NCBI GenBank assembly: GCA_030220185.1
Contig: JASPKZ010003416.1
Coordinates: forward strand, 496,001 to 560,000
From: Diploptera punctata
Taxonomy: Eukaryota > Arthropoda > Insecta > Blattodea > Blaberidae
DNA length: 64,000 bases
Direction: 5' to 3'
Below the pieces are notes generated by a model. That model was not told where the DNA came from, did not search any database, and was given only the letters and a program-made list of their open reading frames with translations. The position numbers were made by a program, and so were the translations under genes. Positions within the stretch are counted from its first letter, which is position 1. The number at the start of each line of letters is the position of its first letter. Below are positions 21,938-32,099 of this stretch, one piece after another.

Positions 21938-22149
21938 GTATAGGCCTATATAAAATATAAGCCGCTCTAAAAGAGATAAAAAAATAATTGTAAGAGAAAA
22001 TTTCATCCATCCATTCTATTCAATAGTGTAATGTAATCCAACAAATTAATTGAAGGAAGGGCATCTGTGTTACATGATCTTAATAAAAATAACCAGAAAG
22101 ATATAGGCGTACTTGGTATACAACTTAATAAACCCTTATTAATTATTAG

Positions 22150-22610
22150 TTTCCGTCTTCCCAACCATTCATATGTAATATTTGCTAAACAGAATAAATA
22201 TGGTGAGCAAAATTCATGAGCAATTATTAAAATATAAGACCCACAATACCCTCAGTAAGTTAAATCCATTCTGCTTTATGGAATGGAAACATAGATGCCA
22301 AACGACCAACACGTTCACAGTTAATTAGTGGAGCAGGGCTACAAGGAAATAAAGTTTGGATAAAGTAAGAAATGCTACAATTAGAGAAATAATGGGGGTC
22401 GAAAAAATATTTATGTGATTAAAGAAAAGAGATTGAAATTGTTTGGACACATACGAAGGATGACCACAAAGAGAATACTGAAGACGATGTTCGAGTGGAC
22501 GATAGAGAGCAGAAGAGGAAGGTAAACATCTAAGAAAGAATGGAATGGACGGAGTGAGAATTAACGTGAACAACAGGGGAATGATTGAAAATGATGAGAG
22601 TACAAATTTG
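22150..22610 (+). mobile_element. LINE C-terminal fragment (KLFGHIRRM type)
   Basis: Reads SILLYGMET near 22265, then KRLKLFGHIRRMTTKRILK and ESRRGR near 22425-22520. Stops interrupt it. A LINE RT C-terminus of a further family. Confidence 0.6.
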
Positions 22611-22720
22611 TGAGGCTTATCTACAGTATTGCGGAAAAAGTCATAAATAAAAAATATATTGTAGGAAAACCATAGTATTGTGGACCATAGTATTAGGACC
22701 TAAACAAACACAAACATACT

Positions 22721-23180
22721 TACTTACTTACTTACTCACTGGCACTATCCCGTAAGTTCATGGCCGCGCGGAAGTAAGCTCTCCATACATCCCTATCCTG
22801 AGCTAATGCTTTCCAATCATTCCCTGTATAATCTACTTCCCTCAAATCATAGTTAATGTTATTCTCCCACCTCATTCTTGGTCTACCAACTGGGCGTTTT
22901 CCCTCTGGCTTTCCTACAAGAAGCTTCCATGCAAGTATTTCATTCCCCATACGTGCAACATGTAGTAGCCCATCGTAGTCTATGAGACTTAACTGTTCTT
23001 ATTATATCTGGCTTCCTATAAAGACCATGTAGTTCATTGTTATGTAGTCTTCTCCATTCACCTGTTTATCTCTCTTTGGTCCAAAAATTTTCCTAAGTAC
23101 TTTATTCTCGAATACTTGTAATCTCCTTTCCTCCCTTAAAGTAAGAGTCCATGTTTCGCACCCATGTAATATAACTGGTG
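22721..23180 (-). mobile_element. LINE-B 3' end
   Basis: The minus-strand frame 22732-22950 encodes AWKLLVGKPEGKRPVGRPR, WENNINYDLREVDYTGNDW, ALAQDRDVWRAYFRAAMNL: a textbook, well-preserved LINE-B C-terminus. Upstream the copy continues through the KIFGPKRDK region to the GCETWTLT region near 23150. It ends in a (TAAG)n tail at 22721-22736. Confidence 0.9.
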
Positions 23181-23204
23181 AACAAACACAAACATACTAA
23201 AATT

Positions 23205-24135
23205 AATAAGCAGTTGGAACAAATTCGAATCACGACCATGAGTTTATAATTTTTGTAGTTTTTGTAGTTTGGTGTCTCTTCTTTGGGACTTCCAAGACGT
23301 AGCCTTGAAGTATCAATATCTATCATAAAACATAAAGTTCATGGTACGACCGACCTAGAAGGACCTTGGATTACCAGCCGGCTGCTATTTCGCATCCACG
23401 TATTGTCTGTCCAACGGATCTGTGCCCCAGTAAGATATGCGAACTAAAGCCTACTTCCTTTTCTGCCTCGGCAAATCATTTCCCTTTCTGTATTCCTATT
23501 TCCCTCTCTTTTCTATCTCTCTCTTGCACTTGCACTCCGGTGTTGTGAACTCGACTCCAACCTTGCTTTATTCAACATTCAAGAGCCATGACACTGGGGA
23601 AGCTTAGCTACATCCCTACTCGATGGCTGCTGATTGACGTGGTGGGAGGGGAGTGCGGTGAAATGGCGTGAGTACAGACATGTACTTTTCTTAGAACGAT
23701 GCCAGCGCTTTAGGGGCATAGATCCGTTGGTCCGAGTATATGTCATTCACAGAGGTGGACGATCATCCAACTAGTATGGGGGTGACATGTGGTCAGCATG
23801 CCTTGTGATAATTATGTATAATTTTAAATATTGCTCCCTAAAGACTAGTGGTTTTCATGCTCGCCTTTCGTTCCAAGATTCACGGATTCAGTCCCAACGG
23901 GTGGAGAGATTTTTTCTTTCTTTTTTCCTGAGTTTAAATTCTCCTTCCATGGGCACTTTTGCACGCCTTATGTCAACCGATCCTTACAAGGACACGACCT
24001 GTCGAAAACAATTGTAACTCTAGATCTTTAGATCATAAACACCATTCTTTGACCCTATAGAGACATAGAGGCATCTCAATGGCACGACTGCCTCCAACAC
24101 AATACGAATAGTTAAGACACTTCGCTCACAAATTC
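23205..24135. repeat. composite SINE segment, copy 1
   Basis: Shares, in the same order and orientation, with 25526-26110: GAACAAATTCGAATCACGACC, CTTTGGGACTTCCAAGACGT, an inverted S2 body, then a plus-strand tRNA-like unit (CTAGTGGTTTTCATGCTCGCC with B-box-like GGATTCAGTCCC at 23884). This copy also carries a MITE at 23403-23738. Confidence 0.85.
23403..23738. mobile_element. TTGTCTG-type MITE inserted in S2
   Basis: Starts TTGTCTGTCCAACGGATCTG and ends with a matching inverted end (CAGATCCGTTGG-like, here TAGATCCGTTGG). TA flanks both sides (23401-23402, 23739-23740). Removing the element and one TA restores an S2 core of normal length (CATCCACGTATGTCATTCAC). No coding capacity. The TA target fits Tc1/mariner-related transposases. 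A second copy is at 48985-49431. Confidence 0.88.
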
Positions 24136-24143
24136 GTCATACA

Positions 24144-24486
24144 AAATAAATAATAGTTTTAAAAAACTAAAACAACACGCTTTATTAGAAAACCGAACTA
24201 AAAATATTAAAAAATATTTTTAATTTCCAACACGCTTGGGATAAATAATTTTACCATCAAAAGCGTGGGGTGCTGTTTATCAATTAATATATTTGATAAT
24301 AAACATATATTGGTAAAAGTAAAGTCTCTAAGAAGAAAATGTAAAAATCATAAAAAGCACCCCACGCTTTTGATGGTAAAATTATTTATCCCAAGCGTGT
24401 TGGAAATTAAACTTATTTTTCATTTTTTTAGTTCGGTTTTCTAATAAAGCGTGTTGTTTTAGTTTTTTAAAACTATTATTTATTTT
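24144..24486. mobile_element. fold-back element, 131-bp arms
   Basis: Arms 24144-24274 and 24356-24486 are inverted copies with one small indel region. Both carry ACCATCAAAAGCGTGGGGTGC and CCAACACGCTTGGGATAAAT in opposite orientation, around an 81-nt spacer. No gene inside. The end word CTAATAAAGCGTGTTG resembles the 3' ends of common insect repeats. Confidence 0.93.
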
Positions 24487-24590
24487 TTATTTTTTAGTTT
24501 TAATATTTTACAGAATAAGGTATTTTTTAAAACTATTATTTATTTTTATTTTTTAGTTTTAATATTTTACAGAATAAGGTAAAAAATGTA
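24463..24590 (+). repeat. tandem duplication of a 65-bp AT-rich unit
   Basis: TTTTTTAAAACTATTATTTA ... ACAGAATAAGGTA occurs twice in a row, overlapping the outer edge of the fold-back right arm. Confidence 0.85.
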
Positions 24591-24657
24591 AATATCTTTA
24601 AATTAGATAGGCTACTATTGTAGTATGAGCTAAAAGTAATACCCTTCTAAAAAATAA

Positions 24658-24747
24658 ACCTCCCAGCCGGATTTGAACCAGCGACCTACGGATTACTGAA
24701 ATTACATACCATTAAAGTTCACCGCTCTACCATCTGAGCTGTTACAA
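24658..24747 (-). pseudogene. degenerate tRNA-Tyr-like sequence with intron-like insert
   Basis: The minus strand reads AGCTCAGATGGTAGAGCGG (D arm, near-perfect A box) and GTAGGTCGCTGGTTCAAATC (T arm, perfect B box), typical of animal tRNA-Tyr. The anticodon arm has CTTTAA where CTGTAG is expected, followed by about 17 extra bases at the usual tRNA-Tyr intron position. The acceptor strands (ATTGTAA and CTGGGAG) cannot pair. I therefore call it a pseudogene or a SINE head, not a working tRNA. Confidence 0.7.
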
Positions 24748-24796
24748 TGATTGACTAAAAAGTCGACAAGTCCGCAACCTATTATACCAGTTTTCA

Positions 24797-25408
24797 TTTT
24801 TTTTCTGATGATTCTGGCCAGGATTTTAGAAACAAAATATGAAATTATTGTATTGTCACGGATCCTTTACAAGTACACAAAGTTTCAAGTCGATCCAATG
24901 TTTCTAAGTGGGTGAAAATCGTGTTCAAAGATTCTGTTACATAGATACAGACACTTTTTTGATTTTCTGACGATTCTGGCTAGGATTTTAGAAACAAATA
25001 TGAAAATATTGTATTGTCACGGGTCCTTTACAAGTATACAAAGTTTCAAGTCGATCCAATGTTTCTAAGTGGGTGAAAATCGTGTTCAAAAATTCCGTTA
25101 CATAGATACAAAGACACTTTTTTTGATTTTCTGATGATTCTGGCCAGGATTTTAGAAAATAAATATGAATTTATTGTATTGTCACGGGTCCTTTACACGT
25201 ATACAAAGTTTCAAGTCGATCCAATGTTTCTAAATGGGTGAAAATCGTGTTAAAAAATTCCGTTACATAGATACAAAGACACTTTTTTTGATTTTCTGAT
25301 GATTCTGGCCATGATTTTAGAAACAAAATATGAAATTATTGTATTGTCACGGGTCTTTACAAGTATACAAAGTTTCAAGTCGATTCAATGATTTTAAGTG
25401 GGTGAAAT
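24797..25408 (+). repeat. tandem repeat, four units of about 163 bp
   Basis: TTTTCTGATGATTCTGGCC (or a close variant) starts units near 24801, 24962, 25129 and 25291. Each contains TTGTATTGTCACGGGTCC, CAAAGTTTCAAGTCGATCC, GGGTGAAAATCGTGTTCA and CCGTTACATAGATAC. The last words are typical of the 3' region of a common insect retroelement repeat. The fourth unit is cut at 25408 by S1-like sequence. Confidence 0.93.
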
Positions 25409-26255
25409 AAGGAGAATATTATATGGAAGATTGTGATCACCAGATGGTATTTGGGACTATTTGGGCCTTAAAGGTTCTTTAAATTTGTCTTACAGGTGAG
25501 GGAAATTTCCGAAAAACAACCTCATTAATTAAGCAGTAGGAACAAATTCGAATCACGACCATGAGTTTATAATTTTTTGTAGTTTGCATGACAATCAGTG
25601 GTGTCTCTTCTTTGGGACTTCCAAGACGTAGCCTCGAAATATCAATATATTTATCATAAAACATAAACTTCATAGCGCGACATACCTAGAAGGACCTTGC
25701 ATTACCAGCCGGCTGCTGATCTCACATCAACGTTTGTTAATCACAGAGGTGGACGATCATCCAACTAGTAAAAGGATGACATGTGGTCAGAATGCCTTGT
25801 GATAATTGAGTATAATTTTAAATGTTGATCCATATAGACTAGTAGTTTCCATGCTCGCCTTTGTTTCCAAGGTTTGCGGATTCAATCCCGATGTGTTGGA
25901 GGTTTTTTTTTTTCCCCCCTTAGTTTAAACTCTCCTTTCGCAGGCTCCACGCCATGAGATCCTTACAGGCACACGACCTGTCGGATAGAATTGTAACTCA
26001 AGTTCCCAAACATAATTCTTTGACCATACAGAATCATGGAGGCGTTCCGGATCAGCTCAATGGCAGGATCACCTCCGAGACAATACGAATAGTTAAAACA
26101 AGAGACTTCACTCATTTACACAGCATACAGAAACAAGATAATATGATATGGAAGATTATGATCACCAGATGGTATTTTGGAACTATTTGGGCCTTAAAGT
26201 TTCTTTAAATTTATACAGGTGAGGAAAATTTCCGAAAAAGCAACCTCATTCAAAA
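25409..26255. repeat. composite SINE segment, copy 2, with repeated flank
   Basis: The core 25526-26110 repeats 23205-24135 without the MITE. It is bracketed by two direct copies of an old S1-like body: 25412-25527 and 26136-26254, sharing GATCACCAGATGGTATTT, ACTATTTGGGCCTTAAAG and CGAAAAACAACCTCATT. The arrangement suggests that a segment inserted or duplicated with about 115 bp of flank. Confidence 0.8.
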
Positions 26256-26396
26256 ATGTTATCCCGACCGGTTGGACATAAGGAACATTTAAGGACGTAA
26301 AACCCCTCAAATTGGCTTCCTTCGAAAAGGAATTACAGCAATGGGATCTGTTTCATAGATTTACGATCTACGTAAAATACCCTCAGAAGGGAAGAC

Positions 26397-26605
26397 ATGC
26401 CGTAGTTGGCTAAGATAGTACACTACAAGCCGAAAAGTCCGGAGTTTCAGTGCCGGTTGGATCAGGATATTTAAACTTACCTAAACCTTCTCACTACACC
26501 ATGGCCCTGGGGTCGATTCAGCCTCTAATGAAAATTCGTATCAGACGCTTGTTCTGGGAGGTAAAGGCGGCCGTCAAGCACGGCTGACAATCCGGCTGAC
26601 GTTTC
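26397..26605 (+). mobile_element. SINE S3
   Basis: Head GCCGTAGTTGGCTAAGATAG (diverged A box), B-box position GGAGTTTCAGTGCC, then GGCCCTGGGGTCGATTCAGC and AGACGCTTGTTCTGGGAGG as in the 45786 copy. The B box has lost its conserved TTC-A core, so it is an old copy. Confidence 0.8.
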
Positions 26606-27274
26606 GTACCAATCTTAGTTATGTTGTACTGTAAAAAAAGTCACAAAAGGTATCCTTCCGCAGGCATCTGTGATTGGTGGTGCGATGGTACTATTTTACG
26701 CGCCTTCTGATGTTTAACGTATTCAACACGAGCGGCCGTTTTGGAATAACTGAATTTCCCGCTTCGTCAACTGACACGCACGAAATGGTGTTATATTTAA
26801 ATTCATATAAATTTATTCTTACTGTTCACCATTGTCATTTTTTCAAGTTATATTGTATTTTATTACTTTATTATTATTATTTTTGCGATAATTTTGTTAA
26901 TACATAGTATTTATATTATATAAAATGCAGATTGATCAGATAACTATGTTTTCATGTACGCCGCTGGACAACGATGTCATTAGGTTCATGTGATCGATGA
27001 AATCACACTTAACCACGTGCTTCTGTTTACATTACAACATAAACTAAGGCCGAAACCAGTATAGAAAGATAGGAACTTTATCTTCCTACTACCTCCAAGA
27101 AACTTATATCCTCTTATATAAGGGGAAATTATTGATTATAACAAAGATAAAAATAAACTAAAGACAGCTGCAAAATAGTAAGAAATATAATGAGATGTTA
27201 AATGGAATGTCTTTTCTAAACAACTGTAGTGGGATCACTTTGCTTGTAAAATAACTTCAAGCCTAAAATAAGAT
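26606..27274. other. no gene seen
   Basis: The open frame at 26674-26907 shows no family feature. AT-rich sequence without other structure. Confidence 0.4.
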
Positions 27275-27402
27275 GTCTGACCACATGCCGCCCCTACACT
27301 GGCTGGATGATCGTCAACTTTGTGATTAACATATATGGATGTGAGGCCAGCAGCCGGTTGGTAGGCCAAGGGCCTTCTAGGTCTGTCGCGCCATGCAGTT
27401 TT
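27275..27402 (+). repeat. SINE S2 body fragment
   Basis: TGTCTGACCACATGCCGCC, GGCTGGATGATCGTCAAC, GGCCAAGGGCCTTCTAGGTC: the plus-strand S2 3' half, without head. Confidence 0.75.
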
Positions 27403-27690
27403 TAATGGATTCTAAGCAAAATTAGTCTGCCCTCCCCCCAGACTTGAATTTCGACGATAATTGACTGAAATGTTAAAGAGAGTAATTTTAATCGAATCCT
27501 TTCTTTACGCAGAACAATGTACGTTGGTTGATTTGGAAATTTATTAGAGAGAGCGGATTTTTAGGTTCTAAAAGTTAAGATTACAACATAGTATATGATA
27601 GTGATAAAGTTAATGTACTTATCTTTATATCCAATCAAGTGATTTTTTGTAACTTACAAAAAACATTTCTCAATTCTCTGTGTGTGTTCC

Positions 27691-27811
27691 AGCAATATTA
27701 TATTAATATTACACATCTTACATTTAAATTAAAAAGATATAATATAAATAGAACAATATTTATTTTTAATTTAAAAGTAAGATGCGTAATATAAATGTAA
27801 TATTGCTAGAT
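27691..27811. repeat. hairpin, arms about 45 nt
   Basis: AGCAATATTATATTAATATT with ACACATCTTAC pairs with GTAAGATGCGTAATATAAATG and TAATATTGCT around a loop of about 30 nt. AT-rich but matched over nearly the whole length. Confidence 0.88.
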
Positions 27812-27821
27812 CCCACATGAA

Positions 27822-28422
27822 AGTATATTACGATGCGAGGTTGGGAAGTGGTTGTTACAGAATCGAGGAAAATGTTAAAACCGAGCGATAGCGAGGTTTT
27901 TAATTTCCAAGATTATGTAAAACACTTCATATATGTACGTTGTACAATATTTTTTGCGCGATGATGTTTTGAAAATAGTAAATAATAGTAAAATAATAAC
28001 ATCTTTGTTGGAAATATTTGCTTTCATTATAAACAATTGACTAACGTTAGCAGTGTGGGCAATGTTTATTAGTTGAAACAACAGGAGGTCTTGAGATCAT
28101 TTATTGACAAAATGGCGGCAAGTACCTATTTATTGTTTTATATTGTTTCAAATAAAGTTCAGTTCATTTAAAATGCAGTGATCTGTTTTGTATAATGTAT
28201 ATTAACACTACCTTTTGGATATTTTTTGTATATACATTGTATTTTATACGTAGAGGGCAGTGGTTTTTATTTCCCACACGCGTGTTTGTAATATGTAATA
28301 TTACAGTATAGTTATTTTTATTACAGTATAGTTATGTAGGTTGGCAACCCTGAAATGTAGGAAGTTGAACTTTAAATCATGGTCGCCATTGCTGTAAGTA
28401 CGACAAAACGCACTTTGCGCAA
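27822..28422 (+). repeat. dispersed repeat R2, copy 1
   Basis: Runs from AGTATATTACGATGCGAGG to GACAAAACGCACTTTGCGC. Internal shared words: ACCGAGCGATAGCGAGG, GACTAACGTTAGCAGTGTGG, AAATAAAGTTCAGTTCATTT, GGTTGGCAACCCTGAAATG. Close to the copies at 36367 and 44787. No open frame and no terminal inverted repeat that I can define with certainty. Confidence 0.88.
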
Positions 28423-28501
28423 ATAAATAATTGAGAAATGCTTTTGTAAGTTATATTATAAAAAATCAGTTGGTTGGATATAAAGACTTATTAAATTAAT
28501 T

Positions 28502-29112
28502 TTATCATATCGATAAAATCACGACTCACGAAGTGAGGAGTGAATTTATCTAGAAAATTTGGAAATCAAGAGTGGCATTTGTTAGGACTATTTAACGAAT
28601 AAAATTAAGCTGTTTACTCACAAATCATTGTTTAACTATAGTTATTTTAAAATATTTATATATTTAATGTAAACGGCGATGTTTGAAACAAATCAGAAAT
28701 GTGAGGTTATGATCATTCACTGCACCTTGATCATATTATTTATTGCCAAATAAGATCGCAATATTATAAGAGTGCACCCAAGTGGAGAAATAATGAAACA
28801 CATCAAATTATATATCATAATCAACATTACGGGGTATTCATTTATTTTTTTAGTAAACAACTCAGTAAAATCAAGGAATTTTTTCATTATTTGCTATATT
28901 CAATGTATTTGTTGGAGAAAAAATGCTTAGACCTGTTCAGAACATTAAAAAGGAGGAGCATTCTTCATCACAAAAGCAGGAGCTGATAAAGAGAAATCGA
29001 TAAAGAGCGAGGTGAGACACGACTGTGATCGGTTGTAAATAAAAAATCATTGTAACGTGATTGGTCATTGACTCCCATTTGTGGCATGAGTTAAATAGTC
29101 ACTATAAAGGGC
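28502..29112 (+). repeat. dispersed repeat R1, copy 2
   Basis: Starts at ATCGATAAAATCACGACTCAC, lacking the left half of the R1 hairpin, then matches the other copies through AAACGGCGATGTTTGAAAC and AAAAAGGAGGAGCATT to GGCATGAGTTAAATAGTCAC. Confidence 0.85.
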
Positions 29113-29517
29113 GTCTCGAGGCCTATCGTGGGATCACTTTACTTTACTTTACTATGTTGCAATCCCAACTTTTAGAACCTAAAAATTCGCTCCCTTTATT
29201 ACAATTTTCGAGTAAATGTAAATAATATGTTGCTCGGAGGTTGAGTAACATTGAAAACGTTACAGTGAATGATACACTCAAAATACTTGCGCGTCCTACG
29301 CTCTTACTTAGCAACGTAAAACCGATTGCGTGGAAAGTAAAATGACGCAGATGCATGTTCTGGTGCTGAGAATTAAACCATATTTCACTATCAGAGTTCA
29401 AACTTGCCAAAAATAATAAATAAATAGCTATACAAAACCTGCACCATATATACAACATTCAACCTTTAATTACATAATTTCACAACCTGAGAAGATTTTT
29501 TTTTTAAACACCGTGAA

Positions 29518-29848
29518 GCATCAGGTCCCGAAGGCTCTTGGCATACCAACCGGCTGCTGACCTCACATCAACATGTGTTAATCACAAAGGTACATGATCA
29601 TCCACCCAATATAGAGCTGACATATAATCTCCAATATAGGAGATCAGCATGTCGGATCCCCTGTCGTTATATCTGGTGCCGTCACCTATTCTACCTACCC
29701 AAATATCTCATGATACTGGGAATGTACCATCCATTTTAGCCGAAGTTCTTCGAAAAAAGTTCTCTCCCATCCGGATTCGAACCAGCGCATGTGCCGCAGA
29801 TCTCCAACATGCCATAATGCCTTAAACTGCTCGATTAAGGCACAGAAC
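29518..29848 (-). mobile_element. SINE S2, near full length
   Basis: The minus-strand head near 29830 has TTAATCGAGCAGTTTAAGGC (diverged A box), then a B-box-like GGTTCGAATCCGGATGGGAG at 29768-29787. The body has the S2 core CACATCAACATGTGTTAATC in plus orientation. The B box is the best preserved among the S2 copies. Confidence 0.8.
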
Positions 29849-30089
29849 CCGAAACATATGTTCTTATATTAAAATTTACTGACAAGAAACCAACAAGAGA
29901 TAGAAAGTTAGATAGGCCTTTATTGCGAGATACGTATATACGGTAATTAATATATTGTAACGTTCTTTAGTGAATATATATATATAAATCGCTAAAAAGC
30001 ATGTTCTATTGAGTGACACTAGCAAATTAGGGCTGGAAGTAAACACCAATAATAAAACTAAATATATCATCATGCATATAAATGTTTGT

Positions 30090-31290
30090 ATAATATGACA
30101 ATATAGTTAATATCAACCGAGGTATCTTTTAAAGAAGTGACAGAATTCAAATACCAAAAGACAATAATTAATTAATAACTACAAACACGATTTAAGTACA
30201 GAAGGAAATTAGTAATAGGATCAATCCTGGAAATGCTTGACATTACGCATTGCAGGGAGTATTGTCATCTTAACTTCTCTAAAAAAAAGTTAAACTGAAA
30301 ATATATGAAACAGTTATTCTTCCAGCTATTACACTGGTCAACATGATTTTTGTCTCATGAGTACCAACAGTTGTACTTAATGCAGTTTTTTTATCGTGTT
30401 TTCAAATATGTATTCGGAATTTCTCCATCACCCACAGCTTTTTTATTTCGAATTTCAATTAATGGATTTAAATAATAATTTTTTTAATAAACCTAGATTT
30501 CTTCCCAGAAAATCTTGGCGCAGTGAGCTATGAGCACGGGGAACACTTTCATCGGGAGATTTCAGTTATGGAAAAGAGATATCAAGGCAAATGGAATCCT
30601 AATATGCTGGCCGATTATTGTTGGACCATCGAGGGATGCTCCACAGGCGAAATATAGCAGAAAATCGTAATTTCTTACTTTCTAGGTGAGTCCGAATGGT
30701 CGAATATTGTGTAGTTACGAATGTAGAAAATATTAAAGTGTTTGAAATTATAAATGCCTGTCTATCGGAAACCTTGCGTGATGGAGGAAAAACGATATCA
30801 TATTTCATTTCAGGAGAAAAAATACTATCAGAATCACACATTTCTCTTTCTGACACAAAACAAAAAGTTTATTTTTTGTTGCTCAGTGTCATAGGCCTAT
30901 GGATACGAAGCATAGAATCTTATTTTAAGGGAGGGCAAAATATTACGTGTATTTGAGAATAAGTTGTTAGGAAAACTTTTGGATCAAAGAGAGATAGACG
31001 GATGAATAGAGAAGACTACTTGAGATTGACTACATGGTCTTTAAGGAAAGCTAGATATAATAAGAACAATTTAGTCTCCTAGACTGCGATGGGCATAATA
31101 TGTGGTACGAATGGGAAATGAAAGAGGGCTTGGAAATTCCTTGTAGAAAAACTAGAGGGAAATTGCGCAGTAGGTAAACTAAGAATGAGGTGAGAAAATA
31201 ACATTAACCATGATTTGAGGGAGGTAAATTATATAGGTGATTATTTGAAAATATTAACTCAGGATAGAGATGTTTAGAGAGCTTATGTCC
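30090..31290 (+). mobile_element. LINE-B copy split by a CACTG element
   Basis: The left piece (30090-30331) matches 19570-19770 (ACAGAATTCAAATACC, CAGGGAGTATTGTCATC). The right piece resumes at about 30889 with GGCCTATGGATACGAAGCAT and continues through TTTGAGAATAAGTTGTTAGG to the GGGAAATTGCGCAGTAGG region and AGAGCTTATGTCC. Broken by many stops. It has the same family order as the uninterrupted 19.6-20.2 kb copy. Confidence 0.85.
30332..30888 (+). mobile_element. CACTG-terminus DNA element, internal deletion derivative
   Basis: Begins CACTGGTCAACATG and ends TTTTTTGTTGCTCAGTG, giving imperfect inverted ends CACTG..CAACA. From 30495 the plus strand encodes FLPRKSWRS in one frame and, in the next, NLGAVSYEHGEHFHREISVM, EKRYQGKWNPNMLADYCW. 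These are the C-terminal motifs of a protein family that I know from many arthropod mobile elements, function not established. Termini starting CACT are typical of the CACTA/EnSpm (CMC) group; assignment is tentative. Flanking trinucleotides are TTA and TCA, so a clean duplication is not shown. Confidence 0.7.
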
Positions 31291-31319
31291 AAGCAGGCCA
31301 TAATTTCTTGTAGTTCTCT

Positions 31320-31600
31320 TGTATGGCAGACTGAGCTAGGCTACTGTTGTAATAAGAACAGTCAAGTCTTGTTCAGTGCGATGGGCAAGACACGTGGCAT
31401 GAATTGGGACTCGTAGGAAAACCAGAGGGAAAGCACCCAGTAAACAGACCAAGAATGATGTGTACGAATAGCATTAACCATGAATGAGGGAAGTAAATTG
31501 TACGGGGGATGATAGGAAAATATTACCTCAGAATAGAATGTATGGAGCGCTTATGTCCACATATCCATGAATCTACATGTTTGATAGTGCCAGTAAGTTA
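31320..31600 (+). mobile_element. LINE-B 3' fragment
   Basis: AGAACAGTCAAGTCTTG, CGATGGGCAAGACACGTGGC, AACCAGAGGGAAAGCACCC, then tail CAGTAAGTTAGT. It directly follows another LINE-B 3' end, so it is a separate 5'-truncated insertion. Confidence 0.8.
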
Positions 31601-31651
31601 GTACGTTGTAAGGACAGATACATCCCATATTAATTTTTTATTCATTATAAG

Positions 31652-31979
31652 ACACCGCTGTGGTCTCGAGGTAGCCTGCTGCCTTGTCACGCAGCGGCCC
31701 GGGTTCGATTCCTGGTCGGGACAGGCTCCTGGGTGAGGTTTTTTTCGGGGTTTTCCTCATCTGTAAGACAAATGTCAGGAAGCTTAGGACCCAACGGTCC
31801 CCGAAAATCATCCCGCTGTCACCATCATCCTTATCATTATCATCATCATCATCCTTCACCGGTGTGGAAAGCAACGTGAAGCTATCACACATACAATTCC
31901 CTACTAAAGCAAAGCATAGCATGAAAATGCTATGATTGCAGTGAAAGACCTGTCCTCTGGCAGAATGCTATGGATGGAT
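31652..31979 (+). mobile_element. SINE S1, full length
   Basis: Head CCGCTGTGGTCTCGAGGTAG with B box GGTTCGATTCC (31703-31713), a conserved body (GGTGAGGTTTTTTTCGGGG, TGTAAGACAAATGTCAGG, AACGGTCCCCGAAAATCAT), a (CAT)-rich spacer, then GCAACGTGAAGCTATCAC and the LINE-A-like tail TGCAGTGAAAGACCTGTCC with (GGAT)n. The A box is less canonical than the B box. Polymerase III transcription is inferred. Confidence 0.9.
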
Positions 31980-32099
31980 TATAAGACTATTATTTAAGCT
32001 ACAGAGTGATGTAACTAATCAACTGCGAAGAGATTGACGTGTGTATATATATATATATATATATACGTATGGGCATGTAAAAACACATAGACATATTAT

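Larger units (their letters stand above)
27537..29205. mobile_element. nested inverted-repeat element containing R2 and R1
   Basis: The left arm 27537-27677 has two parts. Its outer part (27537-27592, with TTTTTAGGTTCTAAAAGTTAAG) is inverted at 29150-29205. Its inner part (27599-27677, with CTTTATATCCAATCAAGTGATT) is inverted at 28430-28509. On the right the two parts are separated by R1 (28510-29112), so R1 seems to have entered the right arm. R2 fills the interior. No coding. Confidence 0.8.
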
